Positions 16,403 through 23,309 of a stretch of 35,316 nt of DNA are shown here, piece after piece. A program made the translations under genes and the position numbers. The notes under the pieces were generated by a model. That model was not told where the DNA came from, made no database searches, and saw only the letters and a list, made by a program, of their open reading frames with translations. The stretch spans positions 1 through 35,316 of the forward strand of contig NZ_CAJLKP010000065.1 in NCBI RefSeq assembly GCF_905207245.1. The letters are read 5' to 3'. The first letter of the stretch is position 1, and each line of letters starts with the position of its first letter. This DNA comes from an uncultured Bacteroides sp. (lineage in GTDB: Bacteria > Bacteroidota > Bacteroidia > Bacteroidales > Bacteroidaceae).

Positions 16403-17088
16403 CTCTTACTCTCCTTCTCAAATAGTTGGGGCAACATAAAGTAATTATAATCCGCCCGGGCATTCTGTTTATAGAAACAGAAGTAGCATTTTTCCTTCGT
16501 ATTCCAAGAGTAGAGGGAAGAAATGACAGGGGCATCCGTTTTCTTTCCGGAGTGATACAACTCGAGTGGCGACGTTTGCCGGCGGGCATCCGACAGGCGG
16601 AGTTCCGACCCGACAGGCACTATCCCCTGCGTGACGCGCAGAGCCATGCTGGCACCATAGTACACCGTAAAAGCATTTTCTTCATCGCTGAATACATTGT
16701 CACGGCAAGCTTCGGGAGAGATTGCGGCACCTTGTCCTGAGAGTGCTTCGTCTTCGTTGCAAGCCCCAAAGGCCCAGCACAAGGACAGATTTTCTGGTAA
16801 ACGGGAGCCGGAAACCTCCACTAACAACCCTTTAGTATCTGTGAGAGGGCATATCATTAACCTAATTTTACCTATTCCTAACAATGTATCCTTTATTATG
16901 TATGTCCGGTCTCCCGTTTTTTCCAGTTCACACTCGTCCAGCCAGCGGCTCTTGTCGCCTGCCACTATGCCCAGGCGGAAAGTGCCCGCCCCTTTAGATA
17001 AGCGGAAAGGAAGTGCCTGCGCTTTCATCCCTGCCAGCGCAAGGAGCAATAATAATATTATAGTAAGATTCCTCTTCATAGTACCCAT
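16399..17088 (-). CDS. Exported DUF4450-like protein, short form
   Basis: About 229 residues with a hydrophobic signal peptide (MKRNLTIILLLLLALAGMKAQ). The phrase GTFRLGIVAGDKSRWLDECE, then IKDTLLGIGKIRLMICPL and LCWAFGACN, resembles DUF4450, which occurs in Bacteroides carbohydrate loci as the N-terminal domain of much longer proteins. Here only that domain is present and its usual first segment is reduced. No catalytic residue can be assigned. Two nearby ATGs (17088 and 17079) are possible, and the frame is open up to 17175 without a signal-like start. It leads the GH28-GH105 unit, coupled by ATGA. It may bind pectic sugars or help folding; that is speculation. Confidence 0.6.
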   Translation of the reverse strand: MGTMKRNLTIILLLLLALAGMKAQALPFRLSKGAGTFRLGIVAGDKSRWLDECELEKTGDRTYIIKDTLLGIGKIRLMICPLTDTKGLLVEVSGSRLPENLSLCWAFGACNEDEALSGQGAAISPEACRDNVFSDEENAFTVYYGASMALRVTQGIVPVGSELRLSDARRQTSPLELYHSGKKTDAPVISSLYSWNTKEKCYFCFYKQNARADYNYFMLPQLFEKESKR

Positions 17089-17143
17089 TATGTTCCGCTT
17101 ATTAATTATGCTGCGAAAATAGGCCTTTTCACTATCCCAACGA

Positions 17144-17170
17144 ATGGAAACATGTACATTTACATGGAAA
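17144..17170. promoter_or_regulatory. ATGGAAA direct repeats, possible operator
   Basis: Two ATGGAAA copies (17144-17150, 17164-17170) are exactly 20 bp apart, two helical turns, in the 190-bp divergent gap between the DUF4450/GH28/GH105 unit and GH42. A third element, the short dyad CATGTACATTTACATG, lies between and overlaps the second copy. A dimeric regulator serving both directions is plausible. Confidence 0.4.
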
Positions 17171-17196
17171 TTCATCTAAAAAGGCTCTATATTGCA

Positions 17197-17247
17197 TAGA
17201 TTTGTACTATTTTCCATAGCCTGTTTTCGCCCCGACGCGTACCTTTG
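17197..17247 (+). promoter_or_regulatory. Two candidate -7 boxes for GH42
   Basis: TAGATTTG (17197-17204) and TACCTTTG (17240-17247) both match TAnnTTTG upstream of the GH42 ATG at 17279. Neither has a good TTTG at the expected -33 distance, which fits activator-dependent promoters. Which one is used cannot be told from sequence. Confidence 0.45.
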
Positions 17248-17278
17248 TCTACATATAAATCCATCAAGTAAAATACCC

Positions 17279-19357
17279 ATGAAGAAACAGATTTTCATCT
17301 TACTCTGCGCCTGTCTGACGACCGGAATGCTCTTTGCACAACCTGCATGGTTCAACGAAAAAGACCTCACCCTGACCGGTGCCTACTACTATCCCGAACA
17401 CTGGGACGAAAGCCAGTGGGAACGCGATTTCAAGCAAATGCACGAATTGGGTTTCGAGTTCACGCACTTTGCCGAGTTTGCCTGGGCACAACTGGAACCC
17501 GAAGAGGGGAAGTATGACTTTGCCTGGCTTGACAAAGCGGTTGCCCTTGCCGACAAGTACCAACTGAAAGTTATCATGTGTACCTCCACCGCCACCCCGC
17601 CCGTCTGGTTGAGCCGCAAGTATCCGAAAATCCTGATTAAGCAGGAAGACGGAACCATACTCGACCATGGCGCACGCCAGCATGCGTCGTTCGCTTCTCC
17701 CGTTTACCGGGAACTGTCCTATAAGATGATAGAGAAGCTGGCACAGCATTACGGCAACGACCCGCGCATCATCGGTTGGCAGCTCGACAACGAACCTGCC
17801 GTGCAGTTTGATTACAACCCTGCCGCCGAAGTGGCTTTCCGCCAATTCCTAAGAAACAAATATCACAACAATATTAAGGAAGTGAACGATGCCTGGGGCA
17901 CAGCCTTCTGGAGCGAGGTTTACTCGTCTTTTGATGAGATTACCCTTCCCAAAACCGCCCAGATGTTCATGAATCATCACCAGATTCTGGACTACCGCCG
18001 CTTTGCCGCCGGGCAGACGAATGACTTCCTGAACGAGCAATGCCTGCTCATCAAGAAGCATGCCCGCAACCAATGGGTGACCACAAACTACATCCCCAAT
18101 TATGATGAAGGACATATCGGTGGCAGCCCCGACCTTGACTTTGTGAGCTATACCCGCTACATGGTCTACGGCGACAACGAAGACATCGGTCGTCGCGGAT
18201 ACCGTGTGGGCAACCCGTTGCGCATCGCCTTTGCCAACGACTTCTTCCGCCCCGTGCAAGGCACCTACGGAGTAATGGAACTCCAGCCGGGACAAGTGAA
18301 CTGGGGAAGCATCAACCCGCAACCCCTGCCCGGAGCCGTACGCTTGTGGCTGTGGAGTGTTTTTGCCGGTGGAAGCGACTTCACATGCACCTACCGCTAC
18401 CGCCAGCCGCTCTATGGAACAGAGCAATATCACTATGGCATTGTAAACACGGACGGCACCACCGTCACCCCCGGCGGACGGGAGTTTGAACAATTCATCA
18501 AGGAAATCAAGCAACTACGCACTCAGGCAAAAGCCCGTGAAGTGAAGCCTGCCGATTACCTGGCACGCCGCACCGCCATCCTCTTCAACCACGAGAACGC
18601 ATGGAGCATCGAGCGACAGAAACAGAACCGAACCTGGAACACAATGGCCCACGTCGAGAAGTACTATCGCACCCTGAAAAGTTTTGGCGCCCCGGTAGAC
18701 ATCATCAACGAAAGCAAAGACTTGTCGCAATACCCGGTAGTAATTGCCCCTGCCTATCAGATGGCGGACAAAGCCCTGGTGGAGCGTTGGACTGAATACG
18801 TGAAACAGGGCGGAAATCTGGTGCTGACCTGCCGCACTGCACAAAAAGACCGTTACGGCCGTCTGCCCGAAGCCCCCTTCGGCTCCATGATTGACCTGCT
18901 GACGGGCAATGAGATGGAATTCTACGACCTCCTCCTCCCCGAAGAGCCCGGAAAGTACGTCATGGACGGTAAGGAATACACCTGGAACACCTGGGGCGAG
19001 ATACTGAAACCGGGCAAAGATTGCCGTACATGGGGCAAGTATATCGAAGAATTCTATGAAGGAAAGCCCGCAATCAGCACCCGCAAACTCGGCAAAGGCA
19101 GCATCACGTATGTAGGCATCGACAGTACGGACGGCACTCTGGAAAGGGATGTATTGAAAAAACTGTATGCCGAACTGGGTATCCCCGTCATGGACCTGCC
19201 TTATGGCGTAACAATGGAGTATCGCAACGGACTGGGCATCGTGCTCAATTACGGCGACAAGCCTTACTCGTTTGCACTTCCGGCAGGGGCGAAAGTTCTG
19301 ATAGGGACAACAGATATTCCTACGGCAGGCGTATTGGTATTCGCACTGAAGCAATAG
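17279..19357 (+). CDS. GH42 beta-galactosidase
   Basis: A 692-residue retaining beta-galactosidase with a signal peptide (1-20, LFAQ), so probably periplasmic. The TIM-barrel starts at GAYYYPEHWDESQWERD (34-50). The acid/base Glu172 is in GWQLDNEP (166-173) and the nucleophile Glu334 in GVMELQPG (331-338). A trimerisation-type domain (about 390-610) and a small C-terminal beta domain complete the three-domain GH42 layout. The ATG at 17279 starts the signal peptide; the frame is open 29 codons upstream but covers promoter boxes. In this context it would remove galactose from galactan or arabinogalactan side chains of rhamnogalacturonan I. The local DNA is noticeably GC-richer than the SusCD genes. 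An SGNH hydrolase follows after a repeat-rich gap. Confidence 0.95.
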   Translation: MKKQIFILLCACLTTGMLFAQPAWFNEKDLTLTGAYYYPEHWDESQWERDFKQMHELGFEFTHFAEFAWAQLEPEEGKYDFAWLDKAVALADKYQLKVIMCTSTATPPVWLSRKYPKILIKQEDGTILDHGARQHASFASPVYRELSYKMIEKLAQHYGNDPRIIGWQLDNEPAVQFDYNPAAEVAFRQFLRNKYHNNIKEVNDAWGTAFWSEVYSSFDEITLPKTAQMFMNHHQILDYRRFAAGQTNDFLNEQCLLIKKHARNQWVTTNYIPNYDEGHIGGSPDLDFVSYTRYMVYGDNEDIGRRGYRVGNPLRIAFANDFFRPVQGTYGVMELQPGQVNWGSINPQPLPGAVRLWLWSVFAGGSDFTCTYRYRQPLYGTEQYHYGIVNTDGTTVTPGGREFEQFIKEIKQLRTQAKAREVKPADYLARRTAILFNHENAWSIERQKQNRTWNTMAHVEKYYRTLKSFGAPVDIINESKDLSQYPVVIAPAYQMADKALVERWTEYVKQGGNLVLTCRTAQKDRYGRLPEAPFGSMIDLLTGNEMEFYDLLLPEEPGKYVMDGKEYTWNTWGEILKPGKDCRTWGKYIEEFYEGKPAISTRKLGKGSITYVGIDSTDGTLERDVLKKLYAELGIPVMDLPYGVTMEYRNGLGIVLNYGDKPYSFALPAGAKVLIGTTDIPTAGVLVFALKQ

Positions 19358-19381
19358 GCAGGCGTTATTGTTGCAGATACA

Positions 19382-19477
19382 TTGCCAAGTCTTTGCCAAT
19401 GCATTGGCAAAATTTTGCCACAGGACTGGCAAGGTACTGCCAATACGGTGGCAAAGTCTTGCCAGTCCTGTGGCAAG
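19382..19477. repeat. Array of TTGCCA/TGGCAA dyads
   Basis: The 153-bp gap between GH42 and the SGNH gene is packed with TTGCCA and its complement. 19392-19411 is a perfect 20-bp palindrome. The segment at 19415-19433 (TTGCCACAGGACTGGCAAG) recurs inverted at 19459-19477 (CTTGCCAGTCCTGTGGCAAG with 19458), with another TGCCA/TGGCA dyad between them. The segment can fold into one long hairpin or several short ones. It could serve as an mRNA processing site, an operator array, or a dispersed repeat. Confidence 0.85.
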
Positions 19478-19510
19478 AAACCCAATATTAATCATTAAAA
19501 TCCAATAAAT

Positions 19511-20206
19511 ATGAGAATGAAATCAACCCTGAAGAAACTACTATTTATGGGATGTTGCCTATCTGCCATCATTAGCCATGCACAGACGGTAACTACCGGT
19601 TCGTCATCAGATGAACTTAAAGGCAAACGTATAGGCGTCATTGGAGACAGCTACGTCAGAAACCACAAAGAACCTGTCGAAAACACCTGGCACTATGCCT
19701 TTGCCCGAAAACATGGCATGGAGTATTTCAATTACGGAAGAAACGGAAGCAGCATAGCCTATTCCAGTCCCCGCTGGGGAGAAGCCATGTATTTAAGGTA
19801 TAAGGAAATGCCGGATAGTTTAGACTATGTCATCGTAATTGGCGGACACAATGATTCCTTCAAGCTGGACTCCATCGGAGGTATAGGCAACTTTAAAGAC
19901 AAACTGGGGATACTTTGCGAAGGGCTTGTTGAGAAATACCCCACAGCCAGGATATTCTTTTTCACCCGGTGGAACTGCAAGGACTTCAAAGGAAGCAATT
20001 CGGAGAAAATAGTAGATGCAATGATTGAGGTCTGCGGCAATTACAGTATTCCCATTTTCGACAGTGCCAGGAAAGGGAGCATTTATGCCGATAACGATAC
20101 TTTCAGGAAAATATATTTCCAGGGAAACAAGGATACGGCACACCTGAATAAGAAAGGGCATGAACGGTTTCTGAAAGTGGCGGAAAACTTCATACTTCAG
20201 TATTGA
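19511..20206 (+). CDS. Exported SGNH/GDSL-family hydrolase
   Basis: A 231-residue esterase-like protein with a signal peptide (about 1-24, SHAQ). Block I GVIGDSYV (42-49) gives nucleophile Ser47. YGRNGSS is block II, GGHND is block III, and KDTAHLNKKGH near the C-terminus gives Asp208 and His211. All four SGNH landmarks are present, so it should be active, most likely as a carbohydrate O-acetylesterase. It differs clearly from the CE12 enzyme at 12399: no accessory N-terminal domain and a different block V. It lies downstream of GH42 and may remove acetyl groups that block galactan or pectin degradation. The ATG at 19517 is an alternative start. A terminator follows. Confidence 0.85.
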   Translation: MRMKSTLKKLLFMGCCLSAIISHAQTVTTGSSSDELKGKRIGVIGDSYVRNHKEPVENTWHYAFARKHGMEYFNYGRNGSSIAYSSPRWGEAMYLRYKEMPDSLDYVIVIGGHNDSFKLDSIGGIGNFKDKLGILCEGLVEKYPTARIFFFTRWNCKDFKGSNSEKIVDAMIEVCGNYSIPIFDSARKGSIYADNDTFRKIYFQGNKDTAHLNKKGHERFLKVAENFILQY

Positions 20207-20227
20207 CCATACATAGAGTAGATACTT

Positions 20228-20267
20228 AAACAGGCAGATAAAGTTGAATCTTTATCTGCCTGTTTTT
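20228..20267. terminator. Strong bidirectional terminator
   Basis: A perfect 16-bp stem (20228-20243 with 20250-20265, core CAGGCAGATAAAG) around a 6-nt loop is followed by TTTTT on the plus strand and has an A-run on the other side. It lies between the convergent SGNH and SDR genes. Confidence 0.93.
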
Positions 20268-20305
20268 ATAATAGCCTGTTCTCCGGCGGTATCCGGCAAC
20301 AGTTC

Positions 20306-21124
20306 TTACACTCCGCTGAATGCACTGAAACCACCATCAATCGGCAGTAACGCTCCCGTCACGAAGCTGGCGGCATCACTGCACAGAAATTGTACAGCAC
20401 CGTTCAACTCGTTGATATCGCCGAAACGTTTCATTGGGGTCTTAGCCAGTACTTTCTTGCTGCGGTCCGTCAGCGAGCCATCGGGGTTGATGAGAACTGC
20501 ACGGTTCTGGTCGCCGATAAAGAAGCCCGGAGCAATGGCGTTCACACGGATGCCGTCTCCATACTTCAATGCAAGTTCGCTTGCCAGCCATTGAGTGAAG
20601 TTGGCAACGGCCGTCTTTGCTGCCGAATAGCCCGGCACACGGGTGATGGCGCTATAAGCTGCCATGGAAGACACATTCACAATGCAGCCTTTACCCTGTT
20701 TAGCCATAACTTTGCTGAATACCAGAGACGGATAGACGGTTCCGTTCATATTCAGGCTGGTTACTTTATCCCAGCACGCGATATCCATATCGAAGAAGTT
20801 CTGGTCCGGAGCAAGGGTAGCGCCCGGCATATTGCCACCGGCAATATTCAACAGGATGTCCACACGTCCCCATTTGGCAACGATGTCGTCCGCCAATTTT
20901 TCGAGGCTGGCAATGTCCAGCACGTTACCTACGATGCCGATAACGTCTTCACCGTAAGTTTTCAGTTCTTCTACGCGCTTGTCCAGTTGCTCCTGACGAA
21001 TATCGACAGCTACAACTTTAGCACCTTGTTCCATAAAACACTTGGCAATGCTGCCACCCAATACACCACCGGCACCGGTGATTACTGCCACCTTACCTGC
21101 AATACTAAATTGTTCGTTCATCAT
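20306..21124 (-). CDS. SDR oxidoreductase, probable D-mannonate oxidoreductase (fructuronate reductase)
   Basis: A 272-residue classical short-chain dehydrogenase. The cofactor site is TGAGGVLGGSIA (16-27). The NAG block appears as LNIAGGN and the catalytic Ser-Tyr-Lys as NVSSMAAYS and YSAAK. It sits 26 bp after uxuA in one operon, so it probably interconverts D-fructuronate and D-mannonate with NAD(H), the step before mannonate dehydratase. The E. coli enzyme for this step (UxuB) belongs to another family, but SDR-type versions exist next to uxuA in other bacteria. Assignment therefore rests on context more than motif. It is cytosolic and uses one of two tandem ATGs. The GGFSAFSGV C-terminus is intact. 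Confidence 0.82.
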   Translation of the reverse strand: MMNEQFSIAGKVAVITGAGGVLGGSIAKCFMEQGAKVVAVDIRQEQLDKRVEELKTYGEDVIGIVGNVLDIASLEKLADDIVAKWGRVDILLNIAGGNMPGATLAPDQNFFDMDIACWDKVTSLNMNGTVYPSLVFSKVMAKQGKGCIVNVSSMAAYSAITRVPGYSAAKTAVANFTQWLASELALKYGDGIRVNAIAPGFFIGDQNRAVLINPDGSLTDRSKKVLAKTPMKRFGDINELNGAVQFLCSDAASFVTGALLPIDGGFSAFSGV

Positions 21125-21150
21125 AACTTTTAATTATTAATTTTTAATTT

Positions 21151-22311
21151 TTAATTATTAATCACTGCCATCATTCCCTCCACCTGTGCCAGTGCCAGCA
21201 TGCGGCCGTGGAATGAGTACCCGGGATTGTATCCTTTATCTTCATCGCCCAGCATCATCCGGCCATGGTCTACGCGCATAGGCAATCCCGGATTCTCCTT
21301 CTCAAAGATACGGATAAGGTCAATCAAGTGTCCACGTCCTTCCAGATGGGAACTTTCGATGAAGTTGCCGCCCGGCATGGCTGCCGTGCTGCGCAGATGC
21401 ACGAAATGAGTACGCTTTGCAAACTTCTTCGCCAACTCACGGGTATCGTTATGTTCGCCTGCGCTAAGTGAACCTGCGCAGAAAGTCAGTCCGTTGTGCG
21501 GGTTATCCACTGCATTGAGGAACCAGGCGATGTCTTCTTCATTGGTCACAATGCGGGGCAGGCCCAATACCTGGAACGGTGGGTCATCGGGATGCACACA
21601 CATATTCACACCATACTCTTCGCACACAGGCATGATGGCAGAAAGGAAATAGCGCATGTTTTCACGAAGTGCGTCACGGTCGATGCCTTCGTACAGAGCC
21701 AGCAGTTTCTTGAAGATATTCACCGGATTCTTATCTCCTTCCTTGATATTACCGTTTACAAAACCTTGCGTCTTCACGATAATCGTGTCGATAAGGTCGT
21801 CTTTCTCCGCTTCGGTGATTGTCTTGTCCAGTTCCTCCACTTTTGCCAGTTCTTCGGGAGAATAGTCTTTCTCAGCTCCTTCGCGTCCAAGGATGCGGAG
21901 GTCGAAGTAAGCGAAACGGACGCGGTCAAAATAGAGGGATGATGTACCGTCAGCCCAAGGATGCTGCAAGTCCGTACGTATCCAGTCGATAACTGGCATA
22001 AAGTTATAGCAGATAGTCTTCACGCCACATTTGCCCAGGTTTGCCAGACTGACTTTATAGTTTTCTATCAACTGGTCACGCTCCGGCCCTGCATATTTGA
22101 TTGCCTCGCAAACCGGCAAACTCTCTACCACAGACCAGCGCAAACCATAGGATTCGATGTATTTCTTCAAATCATTGATAGCTTCCTCGGTCCAAATTTC
22201 GCCATTCGGCACATCATGCAAAGCGGTTACAATACCTTCTACGCCTATCTGCCTCAGCATATCCAGCGTAATCTTGTCCTTCTTACCAAACCATCTCCAA
22301 GTCTTTTCCAT
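21151..22311 (-). CDS. uxuA: Mannonate dehydratase
   Basis: A 386-residue TIM-barrel metalloenzyme that dehydrates D-mannonate to 2-keto-3-deoxy-D-gluconate in the cytosol. Family landmarks are the N-terminal MEKTWRWFGKKD, then CVHPDDPP (238-245), Cys278 in FCAGSLS, HLRS (305-308) and VDHGR (347-351), which supply the metal and active-site residues. Length is normal. It is the first gene of the uxuA-SDR operon and diverges from an AraC regulator across 117 bp. The pathway normally serves glucuronate; galacturonate uses tagaturonate/altronate enzymes, which are not in this window. The 3' end runs into an AT-only spacer with a 14-bp direct repeat (21128-21162). Confidence 0.96.
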   Translation of the reverse strand: MEKTWRWFGKKDKITLDMLRQIGVEGIVTALHDVPNGEIWTEEAINDLKKYIESYGLRWSVVESLPVCEAIKYAGPERDQLIENYKVSLANLGKCGVKTICYNFMPVIDWIRTDLQHPWADGTSSLYFDRVRFAYFDLRILGREGAEKDYSPEELAKVEELDKTITEAEKDDLIDTIIVKTQGFVNGNIKEGDKNPVNIFKKLLALYEGIDRDALRENMRYFLSAIMPVCEEYGVNMCVHPDDPPFQVLGLPRIVTNEEDIAWFLNAVDNPHNGLTFCAGSLSAGEHNDTRELAKKFAKRTHFVHLRSTAAMPGGNFIESSHLEGRGHLIDLIRIFEKENPGLPMRVDHGRMMLGDEDKGYNPGYSFHGRMLALAQVEGMMAVINN

Positions 22312-22358
22312 CTTTATTCTTTAATTTATTAATTTCTGTATATTTGATTATTCTTTTG

Positions 22359-22366
22359 CAAAAATA
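22359..22366 (-). promoter_or_regulatory. Candidate -7 box of the uxuA operon
   Basis: TATTTTTG on the minus strand matches TAnnTTTG, 47 bp before the uxuA ATG. There is no clear TTTG at -33, which would suit activation by the divergent AraC protein. Confidence 0.45.
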
Positions 22367-22370
22367 GCGA

Positions 22371-22401
22371 ATTGATTCACGGACTATTTTTCCTATATTT
22401 G
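22371..22401 (+). promoter_or_regulatory. Promoter of the AraC-family gene
   Basis: TATATTTG (22394-22401) is a perfect -7 match, with ATTG (22371-22374) 19 bp upstream as a weak -33. Its position puts the transcription start near 22408, downstream of the ATG at 22372, which excludes that start codon. Confidence 0.6.
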
Positions 22402-22428
22402 CAAAGAATAACTCTAAATTTGCCACTT

Positions 22429-23307
22429 ATGAAGCCAGCCACCCGAAGAATGATAAACGAGCAACTCCCTATCTCAGAGTCGTCGCCCATCAAAGCCCGT
22501 TTCTATGACTATGCTCACTTTACATACCCGTGGCATTTCCATGCCGAATATGAAATCATCTACTTTAAAGAAGGTACGGGAACCAGCTTCATCGGGAATA
22601 GCATGGAAAACTTCAGAGACGGGGATTTCATCCTGCTTGGGTCCAACCTCCCCCACTACATGAAGAGCGACGACATCTATCATACCGCCGACAGCAACCT
22701 CCGGACCAAAGGCACCATCATACAATTCGAACAGGACTTTATGCAGTATTCCATACGGCACTACATCCAGTTCACCAAAATAAAAAAGCTGTTGGATGAT
22801 TCACAGAGAGGCATATACTTTCCTGCCGGATGTTCCGATAAGGCAATCGACCTGCTCGAAAGTATTCCTTTGGAGTCCGGCATGGATCAGATTCTATCCA
22901 TTCTGCAACTGTTCAAAGAGATGTCCGACATAAGTTCCAAAGTCATTCTCCCTCCGTCGGAGCAGATGGACCAGATACGCGGTAACTCCCGGATAGATAA
23001 AATTCTGGCCTATCTGAACCAACACTATACACGCCATATGGATTTAAATGAAATCTCCTGTCTGGCTGCCATGTCCCCTGCCTCTTTCTGCCGTTTCTTC
23101 AAGAGTAAGACAGGAAAAACTCTGAAAAACTACATACTGGACATGCGCATCGGGTACGCCTGCAAACTGCTCTCTTTAGATAATATGAATATCTCCCAAA
23201 TCAGTACCGAATGTGGTTTCGATACAATATCCCATTTCAACAAGTCGTTCAAGAAGAATACAGGCTTCACACCTACCGAGTATAGAAGAAGAATGCTGGC
23301 TGACTAA
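22429..23307 (+). CDS. AraC family transcriptional regulator
   Basis: A 292-residue regulator. The N-terminal cupin-like sensor domain has WHFHAEYEIIYF (35-46) and GDFILLGSNLPHYM (65-78). The C-terminal AraC DNA-binding domain (about 190-288) has two helix-turn-helix units, ending with FDTISHFNKSFKKNTGFTPTEYRRR. I start it at 22429 because the promoter lies between this ATG and the upstream one. It diverges from uxuA and most likely controls the uxuA-SDR operon in response to a sugar acid or sugar; the ligand cannot be inferred. It ends 2 bp from the convergent MG2-like gene, leaving no space for a terminator. Confidence 0.9.
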   Translation: MKPATRRMINEQLPISESSPIKARFYDYAHFTYPWHFHAEYEIIYFKEGTGTSFIGNSMENFRDGDFILLGSNLPHYMKSDDIYHTADSNLRTKGTIIQFEQDFMQYSIRHYIQFTKIKKLLDDSQRGIYFPAGCSDKAIDLLESIPLESGMDQILSILQLFKEMSDISSKVILPPSEQMDQIRGNSRIDKILAYLNQHYTRHMDLNEISCLAAMSPASFCRFFKSKTGKTLKNYILDMRIGYACKLLSLDNMNISQISTECGFDTISHFNKSFKKNTGFTPTEYRRRMLAD

Positions 23308-23309
23308 GA

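Noticed and set aside
18515..19495. 326-codon minus-strand frame, with another at 17849-18514
   Set aside because: Both are antisense to the well-supported GH42 gene; the first also runs through the TTGCCA repeat array.
21128..21162. AT-only 14-bp direct repeat between uxuA and the SDR gene
   Set aside because: Low complexity and partly uxuA coding; likely a simple duplication in the spacer with no clear function.
22372..22428. Upstream start for the AraC-family gene
   Set aside because: The best promoter (22394-22401) lies within this stretch, so it would not be in the mRNA.
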